DNA of 64,000 nt, taken from positions 124,001 through 188,000 of the forward strand of contig JBEEFP010000031.1 of assembly GCA_041166085.1 (NCBI GenBank), in the 5' to 3' direction. Positions 1 to 7,640 of this stretch are shown here, in pieces. The first letter of the stretch is position 1. Each line of letters begins with the position of its first letter. The notes below the pieces were generated by a model. That model searched no databases. It was not told the DNA's origin and worked only from the letters and a program-made list of their open reading frames with translations. The translations under genes were made by a program, and so were the position numbers. Source of the DNA: JBEEFP01 sp041166085 (GTDB taxonomy: Bacteria; Actinomycetota; Acidimicrobiia; Acidimicrobiales; JAFATL01).

Positions 1-142
1 GGTCGGCGAGGCGATGCCGGAGCTCCTTGGTGGCCGCTTTGGTCGCGCGCTTGTCGCCGGGTGCGCTGTCGGTCACCCCCGGGTCGATGGCGCCGAGGTC
101 GACGGCGTCTCCCGGCTGCACCCGCCATCGCGCCGATTCCAT
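1..142 (-). CDS. PPK2-family polyphosphate kinase, N-terminal fragment (runs off window)
   Basis: Only the first 47 codons are inside the window, starting with the ATG at 142-140. The translation begins MESARWRVQPGDAVDLGAID and continues through a DPGVTD segment and a Lys/Ala-rich stretch to a Leu-Arg-His-Arg-Leu helix. This resembles the N-terminal extension of PPK2 polyphosphate:nucleotide phosphotransferases, where an R-V-x-P-G-x-x-V-D-L segment precedes the Walker domain. No catalytic motif is visible, so the family call rests on N-terminal resemblance alone. A TACGAT hexamer 7 bases upstream of the ATG supports the start. It is divergent from the LCP gene. Confidence 0.5.
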   Translation of the reverse strand, partial: MESARWRVQPGDAVDLGAIDPGVTDSAPGDKRATKAATKELRHRLAD

Positions 143-149
143 GTCCCGG

Positions 150-159
150 ATCGTAGGGT
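150..159. promoter_or_regulatory. Overlapping divergent -10 elements (PPK2-like / LCP)
   Basis: On the minus strand TACGAT (155-150) ends 7 bases before the ATG at 142. On the plus strand TAGGGT (154-159) ends 9 bases before the ATG at 169. The two hexamers share the TA step at 154-155. Neither gene shows a Shine-Dalgarno sequence, so both transcripts are probably leaderless. No good -35 element was seen. Confidence 0.45.
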
Positions 160-168
160 GTCGGTACC

Positions 169-1266
169 ATGCGTCGCGCTGTCGTCGTCACGCTCGTGAT
201 CGCCGCGCTCGCGGCCGGCTGCTCAGGGAAGCGCAGAGCCGACCTCGTCATCGGCAAGCCCAAGGGCACGACCACCGTGGTCACGGCTGCACCCGTCACC
301 GTGCCGCCGCCGCAGCTCGGTCGGGCGCCAATTCCCGAACCCCGCCCAGCGCGCGGGCTCAAGAGCCCCAACGGCCGCCCCTACGGCACGATCGCGTTCT
401 CGAGCGACACGCCGATCCCGGGACACCTGCTGTTCATCCTCGTGGCCGGCTCGGACGCCCGGCCCAACGAGGACGTCCGGCGTACCCGCTCGGACTCGAT
501 CCATCTACTCGCCATCAACCCCAAGACGCTCGAAGGCACGGTCGTGGGATTCCCGCGCGACTCATGGGTGGACATCCCCGGTCACGGTGCAGGAAAGATC
601 AACACTGCGCTGCAGCTGGGCGGGCCTGATCTGCTGGCCGAGACGGTGCGCCACCTCACGGGTCTGCCTGTCCACTACTACGTGCTCACGAGCTTCACCG
701 GCCTGGCGGGGATGGTCGACGAACTGGGCGGCGTCGACGTCCTCGTCGAGCGTCGGATGAACGACAGCTATTCGGGCGCCCACTTCGAGCCCGGATGGCA
801 CCACTTCAACGGCAACGAGGCGTTGGCGTTCTGCCGCGACCGCCACGACGTGCCCAACGGCGACTTCTCGCGTTCGGAGAACCAGGGGAAGCTCATCCTC
901 GCCGCCCTCGCCAAGATGCGCGCGGAGGTCGGTGACGACGGCGGCGTCCGCCGCTGGATCCAGATCATGATGCGGCACGTCGACCTCGACGTCGGCGCCG
1001 ACGAGGTGCTGCCCCTCGGCGCGCTCGCGCGGCGTCTCGAGCCGGCCTCGCTCGGCAACATCGTGGTGCCGGGACGGGTGGGCACAGCCGGCAAGCAGTC
1101 GGTCGTCTACCTCGGCGAGGAGGCGACGCGCATCTTCGAGGACCTCCGGCCCGATGCCGTGTTGGGCGGATCCCAGCGGCCCGAGCAGACGACGACGTCG
1201 TCCAGCTCCACCACCGTGCGATCGACGACCACCACCGTGCCACGCGGCGGCGGCCTCATCGGCTGA
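169..1266 (+). CDS. LytR-CpsA-Psr (LCP) family wall-polymer transferase, lipoprotein-like
   Basis: LCP enzymes transfer undecaprenyl-linked anionic polymers onto peptidoglycan outside the membrane. The 365-residue product opens with a hydrophobic signal ending in a lipobox-like A-A-G-C (Cys18). The LCP domain spans about residues 80-320, with the pyrophosphate-binding features GSDAR (94-98), RTRSDS (105-110), FPRDSW (128-133), KIN (143-145) and the distal R-D-R at 223-225. The C-terminus is a Thr/Ser-rich tail ending in Arg-Gly-Gly-Gly, probably an extended wall-spanning segment. Most LCP proteins have an N-terminal transmembrane anchor, so a lipid anchor would be a variation. The ATG at 169 fits the TAGGGT element upstream. 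Confidence 0.88.
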   Translation: MRRAVVVTLVIAALAAGCSGKRRADLVIGKPKGTTTVVTAAPVTVPPPQLGRAPIPEPRPARGLKSPNGRPYGTIAFSSDTPIPGHLLFILVAGSDARPNEDVRRTRSDSIHLLAINPKTLEGTVVGFPRDSWVDIPGHGAGKINTALQLGGPDLLAETVRHLTGLPVHYYVLTSFTGLAGMVDELGGVDVLVERRMNDSYSGAHFEPGWHHFNGNEALAFCRDRHDVPNGDFSRSENQGKLILAALAKMRAEVGDDGGVRRWIQIMMRHVDLDVGADEVLPLGALARRLEPASLGNIVVPGRVGTAGKQSVVYLGEEATRIFEDLRPDAVLGGSQRPEQTTTSSSSTTVRSTTTTVPRGGGLIG

Positions 1267-1323
1267 GCGACACCGCCTCCAGAATCTGGCTATCGTGCCG
1301 GCGGGGATGAGGGGGGTGGTTCG

Positions 1324-1956
1324 GTGCGTGCCCGTTTCTTCGTGTTCGCAGTGATCGTCGGCATGGCGGTGGCCTTGTTCGTCAACGGCCTGGGCACGGA
1401 TCACCGCGACCTCGTACTGCGGCAAGGGGGCAGCGGTCAGGCGCTCGACCTGCAGGTCGAGGGCACCGGTCCGCCCACCGCGGCGGCGCCGGGCGAAGTG
1501 GCGGACGTCTTCACCGGCGATCTGTTCCCTGCCCTCGGACCGCTCTCGGATGCCGCGCCCGCGCAGATCGTCCTCGCCGCATCGGTCGGTCGGGTTCGGC
1601 GTGGGAACGGTGGCGGCGGCGGGCACGCGTCGCCGCGGAATCTCGTCGCGCTCCTCGCGCCCCTGGGCGGTCGAGGTGGGGCGGGCGCCACCGATGCCCA
1701 GGCCGGTCGCCGTCCGCTCATCGACATCGGGCCCTCGCCGACGACGACGTCGACCACGGTCGCGCCACCGGCGGACACCACCACCACGACGAAGAAGCCC
1801 CGTCCGCCCAAGACGACCACGACGGTGCCGACGACCACGACGCCGACGACCACACCGACCACCACGACACCGCCGACCACCACCACCGAGCCGACGACAA
1901 CGACCACCGAACCAACGACGACGACGACGGAGAGCACGACGACCACCACGACGTAG
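1324..1956 (+). CDS. Thr-rich secreted or membrane-anchored protein, unknown function
   Basis: This 210-residue product has an N-terminal hydrophobic segment (about residues 5-22) that could be a signal anchor. A short domain of low complexity follows, then a C-terminal half (about residue 135 onward) almost entirely Thr with Pro, Glu and Lys. The tail resembles mucin-like stalks that are often O-glycosylated in Actinobacteria. The GTG start is preceded by a GGGGGG stretch that could act as a ribosome-binding site. No catalytic motif is recognisable. It lies between an LCP protein with a similar tail and an oxidoreductase. That the ORF is a real gene is likely but not certain. Confidence 0.55.
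   Translation: MRARFFVFAVIVGMAVALFVNGLGTDHRDLVLRQGGSGQALDLQVEGTGPPTAAAPGEVADVFTGDLFPALGPLSDAAPAQIVLAASVGRVRRGNGGGGGHASPRNLVALLAPLGGRGGAGATDAQAGRRPLIDIGPSPTTTSTTVAPPADTTTTTKKPRPPKTTTTVPTTTTPTTTPTTTTPPTTTTEPTTTTTEPTTTTTESTTTTTT
1739..1953 (+). repeat. Imperfect ACC/ACG trinucleotide tract
   Basis: About 215 bases are dominated by ACG, ACC and CCG triplets in the reading frame that encodes the poly-Thr tail of the preceding protein. The triplets vary at the wobble position, so it is a codon-level rather than a pure microsatellite repeat. On the reverse strand it reads as poly-Val, which explains the long antisense open frames here. Confidence 0.7.
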
Positions 1957-1966
1957 GGTGAGCGGC

Positions 1967-2926
1967 ATGCCTGCCACCTTCGGTGTGTTCATGCCTCAGG
2001 GCTGGAAGATGGAGCTGTCGTCGATCGACGGCGCAGACGCGAAATGGCAACGCGCCGTCGAGATCGCCGTGCTCGCCGAGGAGCTCGGCTACGACTCGCT
2101 CTGGCTCTACGACCACTTCCACAACGTGCCCCGTCCGGCCCATGAGGCGGTGTTCGAGTGCTGGATGACCGCTGCCGCCATCAGCCAGCGGACCTCGCGC
2201 ATCCGCATCGGTCAGATGGTGGGATGCAACGGCTACCGGAACCCGGCCCTGCTCGCCAAGATGACCTCGACGTTCGACGTCATCAGCGGCGGTCGCCTCG
2301 ACTGGGGCATCGGTGCGGGCTGGTACCAGAACGAGTACGAGGCCTACGGCTATGAGTTCCCGTCGGCCAAGGTGCGCATCGGCCAGCTGCGCGAGGCGGT
2401 CGAGATCGTCAAGCTCATGTGGTCCGAATCCGAGGCGACCTACGACGGCACGTACTTCAGCGTCAAGCGGGCCAACTGCGACCCCAAGCCCCTGCAGCAG
2501 CCCCACCCGCCCGTGCTCGTCGGCGGGGGCGGCGAGCAGCTCACGTTGCGGGTGGTCGCTCGTCACGCCGATCGGTCCAACTTCGGCGGCAAGCCGGAGG
2601 AGTTCGCACACAAGACGGAGGTCCTCAAGCGTCACTGCAAGGACGTCGGACGCGACTACGACGAGATCGAGAAGACCTGGTCGCCCGAGGTCTACGTGCG
2701 GGAGACCGAGAAGGAGATCGAGGACGGCGGATCCAAGTCGTTCTGGGGCGAGCCCCTCGAGTCGTGGGCCGCGGGCAACCTCGTCGGCACGCCCGAGCAG
2801 GTCGCGGAGAGGATCCGCACCTACATGGACCTCGGCTGCACGTCGTTCATGCCCTGGTGCAGCGACTACCCGTCCGACCAGACCATGCGCCTGTTCGCGG
2901 AGAAGGTGATCCCGGAGTTCCGCTGA
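1967..2926 (+). CDS. LLM-class F420-dependent oxidoreductase
   Basis: Luciferase-like monooxygenase family enzymes with a TIM-barrel fold use F420H2 or FMN to reduce or oxidise diverse substrates. The 319-residue product begins MPATFGVFMPQGW. It shows the barrel landmarks: E-L-G-Y-D-S-L-W-L-Y-D-H (about 37-48), I-G-Q-M-V-G-C-N near residue 82, the R-L-D-W-G-I-G-A-G-W-Y segment near 107, and H-P-P-V-L-V-G-G-G-G near 180. The upstream frame is open, but the ATG at 1967 gives the normal family length and has TAGGGT 7 bases before it. Substrate is unknown. A two-component flavin partner is not visible, which favours F420. Confidence 0.88.
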   Translation: MPATFGVFMPQGWKMELSSIDGADAKWQRAVEIAVLAEELGYDSLWLYDHFHNVPRPAHEAVFECWMTAAAISQRTSRIRIGQMVGCNGYRNPALLAKMTSTFDVISGGRLDWGIGAGWYQNEYEAYGYEFPSAKVRIGQLREAVEIVKLMWSESEATYDGTYFSVKRANCDPKPLQQPHPPVLVGGGGEQLTLRVVARHADRSNFGGKPEEFAHKTEVLKRHCKDVGRDYDEIEKTWSPEVYVRETEKEIEDGGSKSFWGEPLESWAAGNLVGTPEQVAERIRTYMDLGCTSFMPWCSDYPSDQTMRLFAEKVIPEFR

Positions 2927-2930
2927 TCGG

Positions 2931-3353
2931 CTACTTGAACCAGATGCGCTGGTACTCGCGGCTCTGCGGGTGCACGAGGAGGGCGAACAGGGCCACCGTG
3001 AACAGCGTGTTGAGCAGCGGGAAGCTGAACGGGCTGATCTGGTAAGCCACGCACACGTACAGGAGCGTGACGAGAGGGACGGCTGCGACCACGACGGCGA
3101 GCCGGTACGCCCACTTGCGCTCGTTGGCGATCCCGTAGCCGGCGGCCACCGCGCCGATCGTGACCACCAGGCGGGTGAGGTTCAGGAGCGTGTTGGTGCT
3201 GCCCGCGGAGTGCGTCAGGTGGATGAACGCGTCGGCGTACGGAGCGTCGTGCAATCCGAACAGCAGGTTGAACGCGGCCGTCATGTAGAGCAGGAACACA
3301 GCGACGACCAGCGTCTGGGGCTGGCTCTGGTTGATCCACCTACGCGTTTCCAT
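2931..3353 (-). CDS. Four-helix membrane protein, unknown function
   Basis: The 140-residue product starts at the ATG 3353-3351 (METRRWINQSQPQ). It has about four hydrophobic helices, near residues 14-35, 55-75, 83-103 and 108-130, and ends in a basic Gln-Arg-Ile-Trp-Phe-Lys tail. There is no signal peptidase site and no recognised catalytic motif. It lies just downstream of rlmN on the same strand with a gap of 14 bases, so the two are probably cotranscribed, and it converges with the oxidoreductase gene 4 bases away. No function is inferred. Confidence 0.7.
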   Translation of the reverse strand: METRRWINQSQPQTLVVAVFLLYMTAAFNLLFGLHDAPYADAFIHLTHSAGSTNTLLNLTRLVVTIGAVAAGYGIANERKWAYRLAVVVAAVPLVTLLYVCVAYQISPFSFPLLNTLFTVALFALLVHPQSREYQRIWFK

Positions 3354-3367
3354 GAGGGTCCAGTCTC

Positions 3368-4417
3368 TCAGCCGCGGCTCGTCAACCGCACTTCGGTGCT
3401 GCTGACTGTGCCCGCCAGCTGGCCACAGGCGGCGTCGATCTCGGTGCCCCGGTTCTGTCGCACCGTCGCGTTGACACCGAGATCCACCAGGCGATCGCGG
3501 AAGCGCCGCACACCTGCCGCCGAGGTGCCGCGGGTGGGCCAGCCCGGCGTGGGGTTGAGCGGGATCAGGTTGACGTGGGCGCGGAGCCGGCAGGCGATGG
3601 CCGCCAGCTCTGCCGCGTCGGACGGGCGGTCGTTGGTTCCGTCGATCAGCGCCCACTCGATGGAGAGGCGCCGTCCCTTGGCCGCGACGTACGCCTCGCA
3701 CGCCGCGACGAGCGTCGTCAGCGGGTATCGGCGGTTGATGGGCACGAGCTCGTCGCGGAGGACGTCGTTGGCCGCGTGCAGTGAGACGGCGAGGTTCACA
3801 GGCAGGTCCTCGCGTGCCAGGCGGTTGATGCCGGGGACGATGCCCACGGTCGACACGGTGAGGTGCCTCGCCGACAGGCCCATCTCGCCGTGCAGGCGCT
3901 CGACCGCGCCCCACACTCGGTCGTAGTTGGCCAGGGGCTCGCCCATGCCCATGAACACCACGTTGGACACCCGCCGCTCACTTGCGCTGGCTGCACGTAC
4001 GGCCCGGATCACCTGCTCGACGATCTCGCCGGACGTGAGATGGCGCTCGAAGCCCGCTTGCCCGGTGGCGCAGAACCCGCACGCCATCGCGCAACCAGCC
4101 TGGGTCGACACGCAGACGGTCGACCGCCCCGGGTAGTGCATGAGCACCGTCTCCACCCGCGCCCCGTCGCTCAGCCGCCACAGCCACTTCACGGTGGTGC
4201 CCCGGTCGCTCGCACGCTCGGCATCGAGCGTCAACGCGGGCGCAAGCGCCGGTTCGGCGGCCAACCGGGTGCGGAGCGAGCGCGGGAGCTCGGTGATGTC
4301 CTCGGGGTCGAGGGCACGCCGGTAGAGCCCGTCCCACAGCTGGTCGATCCGGTAGCGAGGCTCGTCGGCCAGCAGAGTGGCCAGCGCGGCGCGATCGAGG
4401 TCGTGTCGGGACGGCAC
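3368..4417 (-). CDS. rlmN: 23S rRNA (adenine-C2)-methyltransferase / tRNA methyltransferase RlmN
   Basis: RlmN is a radical-SAM enzyme that methylates C2 of A2503 in 23S rRNA and A37 of some tRNAs. From the GTG at 4417 the product is 349 residues, the usual length. The radical-SAM cluster motif C-x3-C-x2-C is at Cys109, Cys113 and Cys116 (GCAMACGFC). GMGEP is at 157-161, and the conserved C-terminal Cys lies in the D-A-A-C-G segment near residue 338. A longer frame upstream is open, but the GTG at 4417 follows a TACCCT hexamer by 7 bases, fitting a leaderless start. It is divergent from the VIT1-like gene. Confidence 0.92.
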   Translation of the reverse strand: MPSRHDLDRAALATLLADEPRYRIDQLWDGLYRRALDPEDITELPRSLRTRLAAEPALAPALTLDAERASDRGTTVKWLWRLSDGARVETVLMHYPGRSTVCVSTQAGCAMACGFCATGQAGFERHLTSGEIVEQVIRAVRAASASERRVSNVVFMGMGEPLANYDRVWGAVERLHGEMGLSARHLTVSTVGIVPGINRLAREDLPVNLAVSLHAANDVLRDELVPINRRYPLTTLVAACEAYVAAKGRRLSIEWALIDGTNDRPSDAAELAAIACRLRAHVNLIPLNPTPGWPTRGTSAAGVRRFRDRLVDLGVNATVRQNRGTEIDAACGQLAGTVSSTEVRLTSRG

Positions 4418-4424
4418 GTCCCCG

Positions 4425-4451
4425 AGGGTACGCGTGCGGCAGGGGTAGATT
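4425..4451. promoter_or_regulatory. Back-to-back -10 elements (rlmN / VIT1-like gene)
   Basis: TACCCT on the minus strand (4430-4425) lies 7 bases before the rlmN GTG at 4417. TAGATT on the plus strand (4446-4451) lies 6 bases before the ATG at 4458. The two hexamers are about 15 bases apart, so each lies in the other promoter's upstream region. Confidence 0.4.
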
Positions 4452-4457
4452 CGGGCG

Positions 4458-5183
4458 ATGGCCCGCGTGCCCGTCAACCCGGAGCACCACCACCGGGACA
4501 TCCAGGGTGGCGCGGCCCGCGCTGCGGTCTTCGGGTTCAGCGACGGCCTCGTCTCCAACGTCTCGCTCATTCTCGGTGTCGCGGGCGCCAACCCTGCGCC
4601 GGGCATCGTGCGCCTGGCCGGCCTGGCCGGCCTGGTGGGCGGCGCGTTCTCCATGGCATCGGGCGAGTACGGCTCGATGCGGGCCCAGGCCGAGCTGCTG
4701 GAGGCGGAACTGGAGATGGAGCGGGTGGAGATCCAGCGCAGACCGGAGAGCGAGCGGCGGGAGCTGGCCGCGATCTATCGCAGCCGCGGGGTGCAGCCGG
4801 ACGTGGCCGATGACCTCGCGACCGAGATGATGCGCGATCCCGACCTGGCGCTGGAGACCCATGCCCGCGAGGAGCTCGGCATCGACCCAGCCGAGCTCGG
4901 CTCGCCGGGAAAGGCGGCCACGTCCTCATTCATCGCGTTCGCGGTGGGCGCGCTCATCCCGCTGTTGCCATGGTTCTTCGCCCACGGAACCGCGGCCACG
5001 GTCACGTCGGCTGCCCTGGGCATCGCCGCCACCGGCGCCGTCGGAATCGTCCTGTCGCGCTTCACTGGTCGGTCTGCGGTGCGCACCGCCGGTCGTCAGC
5101 TGCTGCTGGCCGCCCTTGCCGCCAGCGTGACGTTCATCGTGGGCAGCCTGGTCGGCGCGGGCGCGGGGGCCGTCACGTCGTAA
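4458..5183 (+). CDS. VIT1/CCC1-family divalent metal (Fe/Mn) transporter
   Basis: Family members move iron or manganese across membranes using a five-helix fold and a cytoplasmic metal-binding helix pair. The 241-residue product shows the typical N-terminus R-D-I-Q-G-G-A-A-R-A-A-V-F-G-F-S-D-G-L (about 14-32). The helix L-V-G-G-A-F-S-M-A-S-G-E-Y (about 61-73) follows, then a charged Glu-rich helical region (about 77-150) and three C-terminal hydrophobic helices. The Glu-rich insertion contains several E-x-x-E patterns expected for metal binding. The gene overlaps the 3' end of convergent mshD by 11 bases. Confidence 0.88.
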   Translation: MARVPVNPEHHHRDIQGGAARAAVFGFSDGLVSNVSLILGVAGANPAPGIVRLAGLAGLVGGAFSMASGEYGSMRAQAELLEAELEMERVEIQRRPESERRELAAIYRSRGVQPDVADDLATEMMRDPDLALETHAREELGIDPAELGSPGKAATSSFIAFAVGALIPLLPWFFAHGTAATVTSAALGIAATGAVGIVLSRFTGRSAVRTAGRQLLLAALAASVTFIVGSLVGAGAGAVTS

Positions 5184-6087
5184 CCCTGGGCTCGACCTCG
5201 CCGACGTACGCGCGGTCCACGTGGTCGACCGAGAAGCCGAGCCCGTCGTAGAGCCGCATGGCCGAGTGATTGGACGGGTCGACGTACAGCATGCCGATGG
5301 CCGCGCCGCGGCGAGCGAGCGAGTCGAGCCCGGCCAGCACCAGGGGGCGACCGATGCCCGCGCCCTTGAAGTCGGGGTCGACGCCGATGACGTAGATCTC
5401 GCCGAGGGTCGGGTCCTGGTCGGCGTGGATCTTCGTCCAGCAGAAGCCGGCCAGTCGTCCGTCGCGCTCGTGGAGCAAGAAGCCGGCGGGGTCGAACCAC
5501 GGCTCGCGCATGCGTGCGGCCAGGTTGGCCTCGGTCCAGCCCCCTTGTTCGGGGTGTGCGGCGAAGGCGCGGTTGTTGACGGCCAGCCATGCCGCTTCGT
5601 CCTTCCCTCGTACGAACGGCCGCGTCGCCAGCTCGAACGGCTGGCCCACGGGCAACGGACGCCGCATCTGGAGCAGCTCGCGCCCGGGTACGAGGCCGCG
5701 CGTGGCGGCGACGCGATCGTCACCGGGACCGGCGTGGCTCACCCAGAGATAGATGCGTCCACCGCCCGCCTCCGCCACCGCATCGACGGCAGCACCGAGC
5801 AAGGCCTCGCCGATCTCCTCCTCACGCGAGCGGTGGTCGGGGTCGATCACCAACTCGACGCCCCATGCCGCTCCATGCCCGCTCACCTGCGCGACACCTA
5901 CCAGCGAGCCGTCCTCCGACTCGCGCGCCAACACGGTGGCGACCCCTTCGGGTCCTGACTCCAGCGCGTCGATCCACTTGCGCTCGCTGAGCGGCGCGCG
6001 TCCGTCGACGACGCGGGCACGGTCGAGCAGCGCCGTGACCGCGGCTGCGTCCGTCTCGGCCAGCGTCGGATGGCGGTCGACTCGCAT
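5173..6087 (-). CDS. mshD: Mycothiol synthase (acetyl-CoA:Cys-GlcN-Ins acetyltransferase)
   Basis: MshD catalyses the last step of mycothiol synthesis, acetylating the cysteinyl amine of Cys-GlcN-Ins. The 304-residue product carries two GNAT domains. The N-terminal copy (about 1-140) is degenerate. The C-terminal copy (about 145-300) holds the acetyl-CoA loop in I-G-V-D-P-D-F-K-G-A-G-I-G-R-P-L and the downstream L-Y-V-D-P-S-N-H-S-A-M-R-L-Y segment. Family hallmarks near the N-terminus include the A-P-L-S-E stretch. The ATG at 6087 follows a TACGCT element by 7 bases. The gene marks the organism as a mycothiol-producing actinobacterium. Confidence 0.88.
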   Translation of the reverse strand: MRVDRHPTLAETDAAAVTALLDRARVVDGRAPLSERKWIDALESGPEGVATVLARESEDGSLVGVAQVSGHGAAWGVELVIDPDHRSREEEIGEALLGAAVDAVAEAGGGRIYLWVSHAGPGDDRVAATRGLVPGRELLQMRRPLPVGQPFELATRPFVRGKDEAAWLAVNNRAFAAHPEQGGWTEANLAARMREPWFDPAGFLLHERDGRLAGFCWTKIHADQDPTLGEIYVIGVDPDFKGAGIGRPLVLAGLDSLARRGAAIGMLYVDPSNHSAMRLYDGLGFSVDHVDRAYVGEVEPRVTT

Positions 6088-6094
6088 TCAGGCG

Positions 6095-6104
6095 AGCGTA
6101 GGTT
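6095..6104. promoter_or_regulatory. Overlapping divergent -10 elements (mshD / nth)
   Basis: TACGCT on the minus strand (6100-6095) is 7 bases before the mshD ATG. TAGGTT on the plus strand (6099-6104) is 7 bases before the nth ATG at 6112. The hexamers share the TA step at 6099-6100, so the spacing to both start codons is symmetric. Confidence 0.5.
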
Positions 6105-6111
6105 GGGCGCC

Positions 6112-6753
6112 ATGGCCAGACCGCGATCGCCGAAGGGCCGCGCCCGCGAGACGATGGCGCGCCTGGCCACCGAGTACCCGGACGCGGTGTGCGCCCTTCG
6201 TCACCGGAATCCCTACGAGCTCCTCGCAGCCACCATCCTCTCGGCCCAGACCACCGACGAGCGGGTGAACCTGGTGACCCCGGCCCTGTTCGCCCGGTTT
6301 CCCTTCGTCGAGGATCTGGCTGTGGCAGACGTCACCGAGCTCGAAGCCCTCATCCACTCGACTGGCTTCTACCGGAACAAGGCCAAGAGCCTGCTCGGCA
6401 TGGCCAGGGCGGTCGTGGAGCGCCACGGCGGCGAGATCCCGACCTCGATGGAGGACCTGACCAAGCTGCCGGGCGTCGGCCGCAAGACGGCCAACGTCGT
6501 GCGCAGCGTGGCCATGGACCTCCCCGGTCTTCCCGTCGACACCCACGTCGGGCGACTCAGCCGTCGCCTGGGCCTGACGATCGAGACGGATCCCGTGAAG
6601 GTGGAGCTCGAGCTCAACGCCATGATCCCGCCCGCCCAACGTGGCTTGTTCAGCCTGCGCCTGATCGAGCACGGCCGCCGGGTCTGCCTGTCGCGGACGC
6701 CACGCTGTGAGGACTGCGTCCTGCACGACTTCTGCCCATCCAGCCGGGTCTGA
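6112..6753 (+). CDS. nth: Endonuclease III (DNA glycosylase / AP lyase)
   Basis: Nth removes oxidised pyrimidines and cleaves the abasic site by beta-elimination in base-excision repair. The 213-residue product has the helix-hairpin-helix L-P-G-V-G-R-K-T-A-N (about 118-127) with the catalytic Lys. The catalytic Asp lies in V-D-T-H-V (about 141-145). The [4Fe-4S] motif C-x6-C-x2-C-x5-C is at the C-terminus (from V-C-L-S-R-T-P-R-C to H-D-F-C). An ATG at 6070 is also in frame, but it would lie inside divergent mshD and upstream of the -10 element, so 6112 is preferred. Confidence 0.93.
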   Translation: MARPRSPKGRARETMARLATEYPDAVCALRHRNPYELLAATILSAQTTDERVNLVTPALFARFPFVEDLAVADVTELEALIHSTGFYRNKAKSLLGMARAVVERHGGEIPTSMEDLTKLPGVGRKTANVVRSVAMDLPGLPVDTHVGRLSRRLGLTIETDPVKVELELNAMIPPAQRGLFSLRLIEHGRRVCLSRTPRCEDCVLHDFCPSSRV

Positions 6754-6759
6754 GGTTGC

Positions 6760-6774
6760 TCACACTTTCCTCAC
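6760..6774 (+). promoter_or_regulatory. Candidate response-regulator box upstream of secreted-protein gene
   Basis: The 15-base sequence TCACACTTTCCTCAC contains two TCAC units about 10 bases apart, the direct-repeat layout that OmpR-type regulators bind. The same element, differing at one base, lies upstream of the response-regulator gene (19749-19763, reverse strand). It is 68 bases before the start of the secreted-protein gene. Confidence 0.5.
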
Positions 6775-6841
6775 ATCGTCTTGGCGCCGTGCTCACGCCG
6801 GCCGGGCACGCTGCTGGTACTCCCCTTGAAAGGGCAATGTC

Positions 6842-7384
6842 ATGAGGAAACCTGCCATGAAGAACATCGCTGCTGTCGCTGTCGCCGTCATCGGGCTCAC
6901 CGCCGGTGCAGTCGGATGGGCCACCGCAGGCCCCTCGGACAGCGGGACCCCCGCCGCCACGACGACGACCACCGCCGCCGCCGCCAACCGCCCCGAGGGC
7001 GGCCGCGGCGTCGAGGTGCTGCGACGCACGGTGCACGGCGACCTCGTGGTCAAACAGGGCGACGGCTTCGAGACGGTGACGTTCGACCGGGGGATGGTCA
7101 CCTCGGTGGACGCGTCCTCGCTCTCGCTGCACCGGCCCGACGGCGTGGACGTCACCGTCACGCTCAATGACCAGACCCGCTACGTGGGTGTCTCGGGTGC
7201 CGGTGGAGTCCAGAAGGACAAGCCGGTGACCGTGATCTCCAAGGACGGCACCGCCCGCATTGTCGCCCAGCGCGACGGCAGCGGTCCCGCAGCCCAGGGC
7301 GGCGCACGTCCCGGACCTGGCGCCGGCGCCCGCCGTCCCCGGCCGGGGACCTCGACGACCACGACGGCCGGCACCACCGCCTGA
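6842..7384 (+). CDS. Small secreted protein with beta-rich domain, unknown function
   Basis: The 180-residue product has a signal-peptide-like start (basic MRKPAMK, hydrophobic to about residue 25). A Thr/Ala linker follows, then a compact domain (about 55-145) rich in alternating hydrophobic residues, with V-L-R-R-T-V-H-G-D-L-V-V and R-Y-V-G-V-S-G. The pattern resembles DUF5666-like small beta-barrels, but this is tentative. The C-terminus is Gly/Pro/Arg-rich with a Thr run. A purine-rich GAAAGGG precedes the start. The promoter region holds the box shared with the two-component system at 17.7-19.7 kb, suggesting an envelope-stress target. Confidence 0.7.
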   Translation: MRKPAMKNIAAVAVAVIGLTAGAVGWATAGPSDSGTPAATTTTTAAAANRPEGGRGVEVLRRTVHGDLVVKQGDGFETVTFDRGMVTSVDASSLSLHRPDGVDVTVTLNDQTRYVGVSGAGGVQKDKPVTVISKDGTARIVAQRDGSGPAAQGGARPGPGAGARRPRPGTSTTTTAGTTA

Positions 7385-7394
7385 CCGGCCAGAG

Positions 7395-7583
7395 CTAGAG
7401 GCGCTCCACCAGCCTGCCCAGTCGCCGCTGGGCTGCGCCCAAGGCCCGCTCCACCTCGAACAGCTCGCTCGCCACGAGGTCGTGCTCGGTGCCGGACAGC
7501 TCATCGGCGATGCCCGTGAGGCGGCCGGCGAGCTCGTCGAGGGCGGTGGCGAGCGACGACAGTTCGGCGGTCGGTGCGTCCAT
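7395..7583 (-). CDS. Short coiled-coil protein, unknown function
   Basis: The 62-residue product (ATG at 7583-7581) is almost wholly helical, with heptad-like Leu/Ala spacing from S-S-L-A-T-A-L-D through R-R-L-G-R-L-V-E-R-L. No signal or membrane segment is present. A TATGAC hexamer (7597-7592) precedes the start by 8 bases, and a G-rich stretch could serve as ribosome-binding site. A GTG one codon earlier is an alternative start. It converges with the upstream secreted-protein gene 11 bases away. Confidence 0.55.
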   Translation of the reverse strand: MDAPTAELSSLATALDELAGRLTGIADELSGTEHDLVASELFEVERALGAAQRRLGRLVERL

Positions 7584-7625
7584 CACCCCCCGTCATACTC
7601 CAGATGAGTCGCGAAGCCCGACGGG

Positions 7626-7631
7626 TACGAT
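7626..7631 (+). promoter_or_regulatory. -10 element of the his operon
   Basis: TACGAT lies 9 bases before the hisD ATG at 7641. No Shine-Dalgarno, leader peptide or T-box-like structure fits in this gap, so transcription attenuation of the his genes is unlikely at this promoter. Confidence 0.5.
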
Positions 7632-7640
7632 CGCGGGCTC

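Noticed and set aside
562..1992. 476-residue minus-strand open frame over the LCP and Thr-rich genes
   Set aside because: It is the antisense of well-supported genes with long Arg/Gly/Val runs derived from the ACC/ACG tract.
6070..6111. Upstream ATG for nth
   Set aside because: It lies inside the divergent mshD gene and upstream of the -10 element; the family start is closer to 6112.
7587..7640. T-box or attenuator upstream of hisD
   Set aside because: The -10 element is only 9 bases before the start codon, leaving no leader.
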